This document shows, piece by piece, positions 20,316-30,400 of a stretch of DNA of 64,000 bases. Under the pieces are notes generated by a model. That model did no database searches and was not told where the DNA came from. It was given only the letters and a program-made list of their open reading frames with translations. This stretch comes from Tridacna crocea (Eukaryota; Mollusca; Bivalvia; Cardiida; Cardiidae): contig OX031057.1 in the NCBI GenBank assembly GCA_943736015.1, forward strand, positions 43,362,501-43,426,500. The letters are read 5' to 3'. Position numbers and translations under genes: made by a program. Each line of letters starts with the position of its first letter. The first letter of the stretch is position 1.

Positions 20316-20839
20316 CACAATCAGGCCATTTTTACATTAAACATCAAGATCAGACCACACACAATGTCTACTCTGACCTAGGATGTACAGTGTTTGCTAT
20401 TTTGTAAAAAATTCTGGCAGAAAGACCATTGAAAGTGGCACTGGTTTTGTCTGTCTTCTTAATATAAAGAAGATCATTTCATATAAAGTAGAGAAATAAA
20501 CATTTTCCAGTGACATGATCTTAAACAGGGGCTTTTGATGATATATAGTATGGATCAAAATCAGGCTGCACAGAATTTACAGATTGATCTTGAGTCAATA
20601 CTGCACACTTATTGACTCGAGCATATAAAATACATGTATAAATTAATCTCTTCAAGGTTCCCTGGATTCTAATCTAAGCTAATGAAAGAGGTTGTATTTA
20701 TATAGCGGCCAGTGAAATAGTCACTTGGGAAAAGTGAGAATGTGGAGAAATGAAAAAATAGTGTTGATTTTCAGTCCATTTTTACTTCAGAAAAATAGTT
20801 AACTTGTATATATGATACAGTTATTCAGAAAAAGACACC

Positions 20840-21095
20840 AAATCATTACTTGGCCTGCAACACACATATTTGCGTAAAGTGTCACTTTGAATCAACCTGT
20901 GCAGTCAGTACAGGCTAATGATCAGAGGAGGCACTTAACAACTACAATAGATTTTGTTTCTCAGTTGACTTGCGCAAAACAGAAAACTACATAAAAAATG
21001 AAAATGTCCTTTTGGATAAGCCTGCGTGGACTGATCTGAGACAAAACCTTACTCAAATGTGCAAATGCCCCTTTTCACATGTACAGCAGGCCACT
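20840..21095. repeat. Decayed hairpin repeat (CTGCAACACA...TGCAGG type)
   Basis: Related to 58463-58722: CCTGCAACACA near the start, AACCTGTGCAG...ACAGGCTAATG, TTGCGCAAAACAGAAA in the middle, AAATGCCCCTTTTCACATGT at the end (two parts: AAATGCCCC, TTTTCACATGT). Confidence 0.55.
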
Positions 21096-21299
21096 TGAAG
21101 GAAACATTTACTAATCAAGACCAAGGTGCACATTCTGTGCAGACTTATCTGTCACCAATGTGGTTCAGTATTGAACATGACTGTAAATTATTCATAAACA
21201 ATTCTTTTCAAAATGACAAAATCTCAGCACTTTACTAGACAACAAAGTTTTAGCCTCATCCAAAGTGGGAAAATGTGCAGACCACTTACAGCATTTAAT

Positions 21300-21511
21300 T
21301 TAACCCTTTACCAAACGAAAAATTTTTAGAATGAACCAAATTGAAATGAAATATAATTCAAAAACTGACATTTGTTTCTAGCAAGGTAGAAAACATTGTG
21401 GGAAAAATTGAAAATGCTGGTTACCCGCATTTTCTCCTTTTCCCCATCATGTTTTCAAAAGGCTACTCCCTCAGAGTCGTCAAAAGTCGTGATTGTGTGG
21501 TAAAGGCTTAA
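21300..21511 (-). mobile_element. TTAA-hairpin MITE inserted in an older copy
   Basis: TTAA at 21300 and 21508. Core about 21391-21457. In duplicate A the matching place (about 11640) has no insertion. Confidence 0.85.
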
Positions 21512-21695
21512 ATAATATAATAACCCGTTAGGTTAGAAAACATTGTACAAAAAGGAGAAAAATGCCGGTTACCTTTTATGCTTTCTAGAGGTATCTTTCT
21601 CTGGTCATTAAAGCTTGGGCTTCTGTGGTAAAGGATCAAGCTTAGGAAATATCGAAAGACAAATCATTGGTGATTCAATTGACAGAGACTGTCAT

Positions 21696-21926
21696 TTAAC
21701 TCTTTACCAGATGACAAAATAGTAGACTTTTCCATTTTAAAAGCATTTGCAGACGACAAAATAATTGTGCCTCAGAAATTGAAATTTATTTCAGGAAGGA
21801 TTGTAAACATTGTGGGAAAAGGAGAAAATGCTGGTTACCAGCATTTTCTCCTTTTTCCCCACAATGTTTTCAAAAGTCTTCTTTCTCAGGGTCGTTAAAA
21901 GTCAGCATTGTGGGGTAAAGGGTTAA
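21696..21926 (-). mobile_element. TTAA-hairpin MITE with matching empty site
   Basis: TTAA at 21696-21699 and 21923-21926; the element between is 223 bases. The flanks (GACTGTCAT and CCTGTTCATTCTGTC) match duplicate A around a single TTAA at 11842-11845. Core arms are near-perfect with one extra C. Confidence 0.95.
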
Positions 21927-22149
21927 CCTGTTCATTCTGTCCGTCTATAACATGTGAAGCCTTTTTGCCAGAGTTTAAATGTTCCCTTGACTGAAAATGT
22001 CTATTTTTAGCACTTGAGAGGTAAAACTTTACAAAATTCATTATTCAAGCATTAAAAAGTTTTTTTTATTTTACAACAAGTAACTGGTATGCAATATGGA
22101 CCAGAAGTCTTTAACACTGAGTGAAGTTATGTCTTCCCTTTTTTATCTT

Positions 22150-22382
22150 CATATAGTTCTAAATTTTTCAAAGTTGATGAACAGTGCCAGTTGAAAACAT
22201 TTGCAGGTATTATTAAATGCGACTAAAATATTGAAATTTGTTTTTTGAAGGAAAGAAAACATTGTGGGAACAGGAAAAAACATTGGTTACAAGCATTCTG
22301 TCCTTTTTATCACATTGTTTCAAAAGTCCTCTTCTTTATCACAGCCATTTGAATTGGGTTTGTTCAGTGAAGGCATAACTCT
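22150..22382 (-). mobile_element. TTAA-hairpin MITE, decayed
   Basis: GAAAACATTGTGGGAACAGG and a diverged partner arm (CCTTTTTATCACATTG). Outer ends are worn. Confidence 0.6.
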
Positions 22383-22633
22383 TTCAGCACCAATTATTCC
22401 TTTACCAGGCGACAAAATCTCAGACTAGTCCAAATTGCAAGCACTTGCAGATGACATATTAGATCTAATTATGATTCAAAATTTGAAAAGTGCAATTTAA
22501 CTCCCTGACCTTTTGCAGACAGTATAGCTCAAAATCTGGCTGCACAGAATGTGTGGTCTGATCCTTCATCTACATTGTCTGATACAGGATATTATTCCCC
22601 AAAACATAACTTTGAAATAGAAATATATGGGTT

Positions 22634-22862
22634 TTAACCCATTACCACACAATTCCTTCTTTTGACGCCCCTGAGAAAGAAGACTTTAGAAAACATTGTG
22701 GGAAAAGGAGAAAATGCTGGTAACCAGAATTTTCTCCTTTTCCCACAATGTTTTCTACCCTTCACAATACAAATTCCAAATTTTCAGTCACTTTTATTTT
22801 GTGGTCTGCAAATGCTTTCAATTTGGATATGCCTAAAATTTTGTCATTTAGTAATGAGTTAA
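22634..22862 (+). mobile_element. TTAA-hairpin MITE, full length
   Basis: TTAA at 22634 and 22859. Core 22689-22755 with a single arm mismatch beside the centre (CCAGAAT). Confidence 0.92.
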
Positions 22863-23589
22863 TTATCTAATTGATATTTCATTTTAATTATTTGGCAGGA
22901 TATGGGTTAAAATAATAAGATGAAAATAGAACATAGAGCCACATCAGGCACATGATTTGCATCAAGGATTATCACAAAAAAGGAAAAGAATCCCTTATTT
23001 CTCCATTGTGGTCCTTGGACTATATGTAAGTTGAAAGTATAAATCTTAGATCAGACTATAAATTCTGCACACTCTGATCTTGACCTAGTTTGTTGTCTGA
23101 AAAAGTCCCTATATCTGTCCATGACCATGAGAGGCTAAAATGTATGGTTCATCAGAATGGATGAAAGTTCAGTCTATAAAAATGATAGATCTACCTATAG
23201 AAAAATCGTTATTGAATTGTTTACAAAGGTCATGTTCTGAGGCAGCCTAATCCCTATCTTTTCTCCTAACATACCATTATGAGCAGAGGCTAAGCTTAAA
23301 AAAAGGTTCTACAACAGTATGAAGTAGTTCCTTGTAGTTTTAACTGGTACTTTATTTTTTAATTGAATGCAAAACAAAAACAAAAATGAGGAACAAAATG
23401 GTCAGCCATTTGAAGTAAAGACATCGATCCATTCATTTACCAGCTCATTTACTTATTTGTTTGTCGTTCTCCTTAAAAATTTCTGACACTTTGCTACCGT
23501 TTCTGTTTATAGTCGCTTTTCATTAATAATGTTGGAAATTAGTTGCAATTTTCATGTTTTTAGACGACGGACGAAATTGTGAAAATTTA

Positions 23590-24565
23590 ATGGTCTAAGG
23601 GAGAAAACTCGTACTTACTTTATCTTCATAAATAAACAGAGTAGCGTCCCTTACATCTGTGAACCGGCTAAAACAGAAGACGAATAAAAAGTATGGTACA
23701 TCTTCCGTCTGTAAAGACGGTCGGTATCAAACCGATTTAATCCCCAGACTTGAAATTTATTGTGTCATGTTTTAATGAAATGTATGGAATTCTTTAATGC
23801 ATTGTGACCAACAGTGCCAAATTTATCACTACATCACACAAAATATAACAGGACATTTAAACAATGTAAATGATTATTGCCTACCCAGCCGGTTATCTCC
23901 CTTGCATTTCATTTCAAAAATGTAAACACAAAAGACCGCCAAAATTTGACTTGTAAGTAACGATTTATTTGTCATGATAAGATTTAAAACAGAATTTAGA
24001 CTTACTTCAGACAGTTTTAACAGTTATTTATAATAGATCCATTTGCGAAATTTCATCAAACAGCTAGCTAGATAAGTATTACTGTACCCGTAGCTTTGAA
24101 ATCTAACATCCACAATAATATCTAGGTCACGCTTTCCTTCAAGACCTGGCATCGACAAATATTGACAATTGTGCAAAATAGTCCTTTCATTTCGCATACA
24201 ATAATTATTTTAAATTGTATAAAATCGAGAATGAATAGTTCTTAATGCGCAGAAAGTTTGTGCCTTATATCAAATCTTTCTCGGCGATTTACAGATGTTC
24301 GTCTGAAATGCTTTCACTGATCTCGTCACGCCCGCACGTTCGGCGTAAGCATGATTCAAAATGGAAATGGATATAACCCAAAACCTTACAAACCTCTAGT
24401 AGAAAAAAAAGAACGAATGAGAAAATCCAAAATAAAAAATATCTTTGGGCGTGTACTCGTTTTTACATGCACTTATTCCGTGAAAATCGTCACAATAAGG
24501 GAGGTTACTCTTCATAAATTTGAATCTAAGCTTTTACGAGTTTTCTCCCTTTGACCATAGAATGA
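23590..24565. mobile_element. Inverted-repeat-bounded unit inside the duplication
   Basis: Left GGTCTAAGGGAGAAAACTCG and right CGAGTTTTCTCCCTTTGACC are inverted, and imperfect similarity continues inward for about 70 bases (CTTCATAAAT, CGTCCCTTA against CCTCCCTTA). The same ends lie at 12020 and 18990 in duplicate A. No ORF of note; the class is unknown. Confidence 0.45.
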
Positions 24566-24894
24566 GGGCGTTCTCGTTCATAGACCAGAAAAAAGAAGAT
24601 AATTCCAAAGTACAGTTATGTTATTAATTACATAAATTGTAAAATGCTTGATAACAAATGAAACTGACTATTATTTAGCACATGTCATTTATTATCACAC
24701 AAAACAGTCAAGGCAATAGATCACATATATATGTAACTTGAACTATTATAGCAAAAAAAGAAATGGCTTGTAATAAGCGATTTAATAGTTTTTGAAATGA
24801 AGATTTTTACATTTTTTCATTGAGTACCTTCTTCAATTTACATAACTTCACCAAGATTTATGTAAAGTTGATTGCTAAAAAATATTTCATGAGG

Positions 24895-25125
24895 TTAACT
24901 CTTTACAAACAACAAAATTTTACACTTGTCCAAAATTAAAACCAATCATACTCATTAAAATACATGTAAATGTGACTCAAAAATTGAAACTTAACTTCAA
25001 TAAAAGTAGAAAGCACTGTGGGAAAAGGAGAAAATGCTGGTACCAAGCATTTTCTCCTTTTCCCACAATGTTTTCAGAAGACTTTTTCCTCTGGGTTGTA
25101 AAAACTTGGGTTGTTTGGTTACCTA
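24895..25125 (-). mobile_element. TTAA-hairpin MITE (duplicate B)
   Basis: Left TTAA at 24895. Core about 25009-25075 with AAGTAGAAAGCACTG. The right end is worn (TTTGGTTACCTAGG). Confidence 0.8.
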
Positions 25126-25396
25126 GGGTGCATTTAAAGTTGTATTTCTTGCACTGTGATGGAGAGATCGAGTTTAAAAGAAAGGTTATTTGAAAAGCAG
25201 AACATGGTGGTATGTAAGCATTCAATTCCAGTTAAAAAGTGCCAATCTCAAATTTAGTTTTCCGTGTAGATTAATGTAAAGTTCATGAATATGCTGCCAT
25301 TTATTTACAATATTCCTCAAAAACAGACTGCATAAAATGTGCAAACCCCACTGATTTTCAGACCTCTCATACAGTTGTTTGACGTAAGTGTACTTA

Positions 25397-25486
25397 TTGC
25401 CAGCATTTTCCCCTTTTCCCACAATATTTTCTAAAGGCTTCATTCTCAGTGTCTTTAAAAGTCAGGATTGTGTGATAAAGGGTTAA
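25397..25486 (-). mobile_element. TTAA-hairpin MITE, right half only
   Basis: One arm (GCCAGCATTTTCCCC...) and the right flank to GATAAAGGGTTAA (25483-25486). Confidence 0.65.
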
Positions 25487-25640
25487 GCATGACAAAATTC
25501 ACTTTTGCGGACTATGTAAATCATGTTCAGATTATGGAGAACTTGACATTCTGTATCTGAATTTAGAAAATATAGTATGATTAACCCAAGCATGTTTGCA
25601 AAATTTATGCTCATTTACAGTGTCATACCACTGACAAAAT

Positions 25641-25700
25641 CTATCTATCTATTTATCTATTTACCTACCTATCTACCTACTTACCTACCTATCTACCTAC
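25641..25700 (+). repeat. CTAT/CTAC tetranucleotide microsatellite
   Basis: CTATCTATCTATTTAT followed by ACCTACCTATCTACCT units. Confidence 0.85.
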
Positions 25701-25742
25701 CAAACAATCCATTTTTCCAATCAAGAGAGAAAGAGAGAGAGC

Positions 25743-25969
25743 TTAACGCTTTCCCAAACAACTTATTTTAGACTTATCTAAACTATAAGCATCCACAAAC
25801 AACAAACTATGCTTTGGTACAAATGAGCACAGGTGTTTGATAAGGCAGAAAACATTGTGGCAATAGGAGAAAATGCTGGTCACCAGAATCTTCTCCTATT
25901 CCCACAATGCTTTCAAAAGCCTTCTTTCCCAGGGTCGTGAAAACCAGGCATTGTTTGGTAAAGAGTTAA
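25743..25969 (-). mobile_element. TTAA-hairpin MITE, first of a tandem pair
   Basis: TTAA at 25743 and 25966. Core about 25849-25915: GTGGCAATAGGAG pairs with CTCCTATTCCCAC, a symmetric change of the consensus AAAAGGAG. Confidence 0.9.
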
Positions 25970-26194
25970 CTCTTTACCACACGACAAAATTTTAGACTGG
26001 TTCAGATTGAAAGCATTTGCAGACAACAAGATAAAGGTGACTGAAAAATTGAAATTTGTTCTGGGAAGGGTAGAAAACACTGTAGGAAAAGGAGAAAATG
26101 CTGGTTACCAGCATTTTCTCCTTTTCCTACAGTGTTTTCAAAAGGCTTCTTTCTCAGGGGTGTCAAAAGTAGGGATTGTGTGGTAATGGGTTAA
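25966..26194 (-). mobile_element. TTAA-hairpin MITE, second of a tandem pair
   Basis: It shares TTAA 25966-25969 with the first; right TTAA at 26191. Core about 26072-26138 with ACTGTAGGAAAAGGAG and its exact complement on the other arm, both differing from consensus. Confidence 0.92.
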
Positions 26195-26268
26195 GCAAGG
26201 GAGCACTTCCCCTATCCTCTATCTATCCAAAAGCAACTGACTGGCTGACAGACATCTCAAAATGGTAT

Positions 26269-27075
26269 ACAGTCATTTTGTACCATAACCATTTCGTACC
26301 ATATATTATATTACCATTTCGTACCAAAGAATTACCATTTCGTACCATGCATTGACCATTTCGTACCATAATATTACAATTTCACTCTATAACTTATGAA
26401 TTCATACAAAATCAATAGTTTATTTACCTAACAATGATTAAAATGTATTTTTCAATGAATTTCTAAAAAATGTTGCTTTTGTAATTGCTCAGAGTTTTAG
26501 TAGTTGCATTTTTTTGTATACATATAAAGTAAACATTCGTTAATCAATTAAAGGACGCAATCTATGTCTGACACAGTTGAAAGATAATTACATTGTTTGG
26601 TTAATGTTTGTAACAAGATTGGTAATTACAATTTGAAAATAATTTGTTTGGTGTTTGCCTTTAATTATATTTGTTACAAAATTGAAATAGAAATGTTTGA
26701 CTATTCTATTGCTAGTCACTGTATTGTTATTATCATTTGAATGTTTGACGAGAAACTGTAGAGTTTAAGTCAATAAAGTATTGTCTATTGTCTATTGCAA
26801 AAGCGAGAAATCATCATAGCACCATTCATCCATCCATAGTGTTTTCTTTATATTATTATAATCTTTTCTTATATTGCGAATATTATTAATCATTTTTATA
26901 TTATTATCATTATATCATGTTATTTAAATAGATTTTCCCGGTGAAATCATGATACAAAATGACCACACATATGGTACGAAATGACCAATCCTATGGTACA
27001 AAACGGTGACTTCATGGTATGAAATGACCATTCCTATGGTACGAAATGACTGGTACGAAATGGTTATGGTATGAA
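26269..27075. mobile_element. Fold-back-type element with TTTCGTACC arrays
   Basis: The left end holds about five tandem CATTTYGTACCA units (26273-26375). The right end (about 26950-27072) holds similar units inverted (TGGTACGAAATG). CAGTCATTTTGTACC starts the element and GGTATGAAATGTCC closes it. The middle is AT-rich without ORFs. Non-autonomous, with possible transposase-binding arrays at both ends; the exact ends are uncertain. Confidence 0.7.
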
Positions 27076-27385
27076 ATGTCCATAATTCTCTCAAAACAAT
27101 CAACCCAGGGATCTTTTTTACGATCCCTAATCAGACTAAGAGAAAGACTCAAACAGACAGCAGACAGACGATGGGAGCAAAAAAATTTACTAAACACAAA
27201 TTTGTGAAATGTGTGCAACAGTTGCAATCATACAACAAAATAATCCCCATCTCCCGCTGATAAAAAGAATCGACGCGACGAATGTTCCGATTCCGAGCAT
27301 TTCCGCAACGTCGTCTTGATATTTCATTCTACCATAATTTTGTCTGTTAAACGCATGCGCAGAGAAAAGCTTGATGTTGTCAAGC

Positions 27386-27400
27386 ATGGAGAACTTCACA
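27386..27400 (+). CDS. STKLD1: STKLD1-like exon 1 (5 codons, start)
   Basis: ATG GAG AAC TTC ACA followed by GTAGGT. Joined to exon 2 in phase 0 it gives MENFTIKEQIGKGAQ, a normal distance from start to glycine loop. The only support is the phase, the donor and the position, so a different first exon is possible. Confidence 0.55.
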
Positions 27401-30400
27401 GTAGGTTTTCAATGATAACTCCGTAACTTGACCTTTTGCTTTAATTTTTCCGCATGGCATAATGTCATTAATATTTCTTTAGAAATAACATATAGTTTTG
27501 AACGAATTTCTTCCATTGCAGATCAAGGAACAAATTGGGAAGGGTGCACAAGCCACTGTTTACATTGTGGAACGTCAACAGGACCATGAGAAGTTCCTTC
27601 TGAAGAAAGTATGACATTGTAACGATACTGTCGATATTGTTTAATAATTTGTGACAAAAATTCATCTAACTTTTTCTGTTGATCTAAGCTTACAGACATT
27701 AACACGATAACCATATGTATCAGCCATTCATGAATGACAGTCGTTTCGACACCCGGTCATTTCGACACTTTTTGGTCGTTTCGACCCCCGGTGGAAAATT
27801 TTTTGCATAACTTGGTCTTTTCGACACCTGATAATTTTGGATGCCATTTATATGCGAGACTTACCTTCAGTCTGAAGGTGTCTGCTCCGATGCTATTTTT
27901 GTGACTGGTCTTCGCTAACACCTTCATATCAGCCATTCATTCAAGGCTTCTGGAAAAAATACGATTTTACCCGCATCTTTTCGAACGGCTCTATGCGACA
28001 GAATTTCAAATGACAACTAATAAAATGGGCATGGATTGTTAGATAAATGATTAATCTTTACAAAAAAAAACTGATGTTAGTTAATATCCAACTCTTACCT
28101 TTGTGCAAATCTGTACTTTTCAATGTAAATAATTGTTGACCTACTTCACCAGAAATCAAAACATGGTGATCTTTTCAATGCGCATGTCTCGGCAGAAATC
28201 GCAGTATCTGTGACACGCTACAGGATGGTTTAGTTGCAAATTTTGCTGTAAACAAACGCACCTTGATCGAACTTGGCTGTATAGGGTTAGGGAACCAGAC
28301 TGTACAAATTTCAAATTCCGTTGAGTGCGCATGCCTGACTAACGGAAGTCGCCGTGTTAGTTGTTTACAAATTATGCTGGATTTATTTACGTTGGGAAAA
28401 AGGTAAATTCCCATTGATTTAATTGGTATTTTGCAGCATATTTTGTGTGCTCTTAAAGATTAATCATTTATCTAACGATCCATACCCATTTTATTAGCTG
28501 TCATTGGAAATTTTGTTGCATTGAGCCGTTGGAAAAGATGCGGGTAACATCGTATTTTTTCCAGAAGGGTTTAATGAATGGCTGATATGAAGGTGTTAGC
28601 GAAGACCAGTCACAAAAATAGCATCGGAGCAGACACCTTCAGACTGAAGGTAATACGAGACTATGCAATGAAAAGTCTCAAAATGTTTACTTTTTCATAT
28701 TTTGGTAGTTCTTTTTTGATACTGTGTCATTAAAATATGTGTTTTTGAACTGTTTTACACGTTGATTCAAATAATTGGCTAAAGTGATCATGCAGCCATG
28801 CGGAATTAGAAAGAGGGGATCGAAATGACCAATGTTTAACTGTTATATCCCGTTACATAAACATAGTTAATTTTTCTTTTGTTTCCAAGGCATCTTTTAA
28901 ATGTACTATTGACTACAGTATATGAATTTAAGGAAACAATCAATCAGTAGGTATAGCATGCGAAAAACAATTAACAAATTAAATCAAACGGAACAATTAA
29001 CTCCAATGAGCAAATGAAAGGGTGTCGAAACAACCACTTTTTGCAAAAAAAATTTTGGGGTGTCGAAATGACCAAAATGGGGGTCGAAACGACCAAAAAG
29101 TGTCGAACTGACCGGGTGTCGAAATGACCGGGTGTCAAAACGACTGGATACCGCCAATCATAGATACAAATACTTTAACCAGTCACAATAAAATCATTTA
29201 TCCATAAATTCCTTCATCAAACATTTTTAATCCTTGATAAGATTTATTTTGTCGTTTGATACACAAAAAAACGTATCTTGGAAGTGTCCCCCCAAATCTG
29301 TCTGTAATTGTCTCAAAAACATGTGTCAAGGAACTGTCATATCAGCCAAAGGAGAAAGATACAGTAGTCTTGATAAAAGTAGAGTATCACCTGGACCATA
29401 TAGCTATGCATGTATGTGTAGCATGTGTGTCATCATTTACCACAACCAAGAATTTTATACTCATCCAGATCAAAAGAAGTTTACAAACAATTAAAAACTT
29501 TAACTTCCAGGGATCACTCTACAAAACTGTATAAATAAAGAGCAAAGAGTAAGTGTTACAAGAAAGTTTTTGCAAACAGAATAGTCATTAAATAACTGGA
29601 ATTCATTATCAAGTGAGATCATTGAGACACAAACCTTAAATTCATTTAAAAATCGCCTGAACGAGTTGTGGCATCAGGATAATAAATTCTATCCAACATG
29701 TTATAAAGTACATTAGTTCCAATAAAAATTTTTAATCAAGTTTTTAGCTGTATACACCAATACACCAGTTTTTTAACGTGGCCATATTTCATAGAAAGAT
29801 CTGTAAGAGGTGTTATATAAATCTAGTTGTTGCCATTTGTGTATTGTATATGGAATTGGAAGTCTTGAATGTATTTATTAGCTAGTAGCAACAACCAAGA
29901 AGTTTAAACAAGACAGCGATGAAGAAATACGAGGAAAATAAACTTCAAAAGCACCCTTTTGAGAAGTGGAATCACTTATACAGCTCCATTGAGATGTATA
30001 TATCTGGCCTCGGAAACTTATGAAACTTAATGATTGTCTGTCAGGTGATATTGCTGTATACTGTATAAGAGTATTGTCATATGATTGCATCTTTTCTATA
30101 CATTTGCTATTCGGTGTCACAGGAAAGATTTGTTGGTAGAATTTTCCAGAGGATTACCATTTCATAACAAGCATTTTATCCCAAGTTACCTTTTAATAAC
30201 GAGGTCAAAGCTTTGATTAATCCTACAATTTGGCTGATTCTGATAATACATGAATCAGTAAAATTTTTCTGTCTCTGTCTGTCATGGACTCTTTTCCAAA
30301 AAGTATGACTAGATAATATAAGGAAACAAGTAATTTTTGTAAATTTGTATTGATCCTGACTATACCCTTAACCAGTGTTCACCTCTGTCTGTGTTTAGCA

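Larger units (their letters stand above)
21200..25360. repeat. Segmental duplication, copy B
   Basis: Partner of 11550-19850. It lacks the TA element and the LINE block, but carries extra MITEs at 21300-21511, 21696-21926 and 24895-25125 and an extra ~1.5 kb at about 21945-23490. Both copies therefore went on acquiring elements after duplication. Confidence 0.85.

Noticed and set aside
25641-25700. Tetranucleotide run as a structured array of interest
   Set aside because: Ordinary microsatellite.
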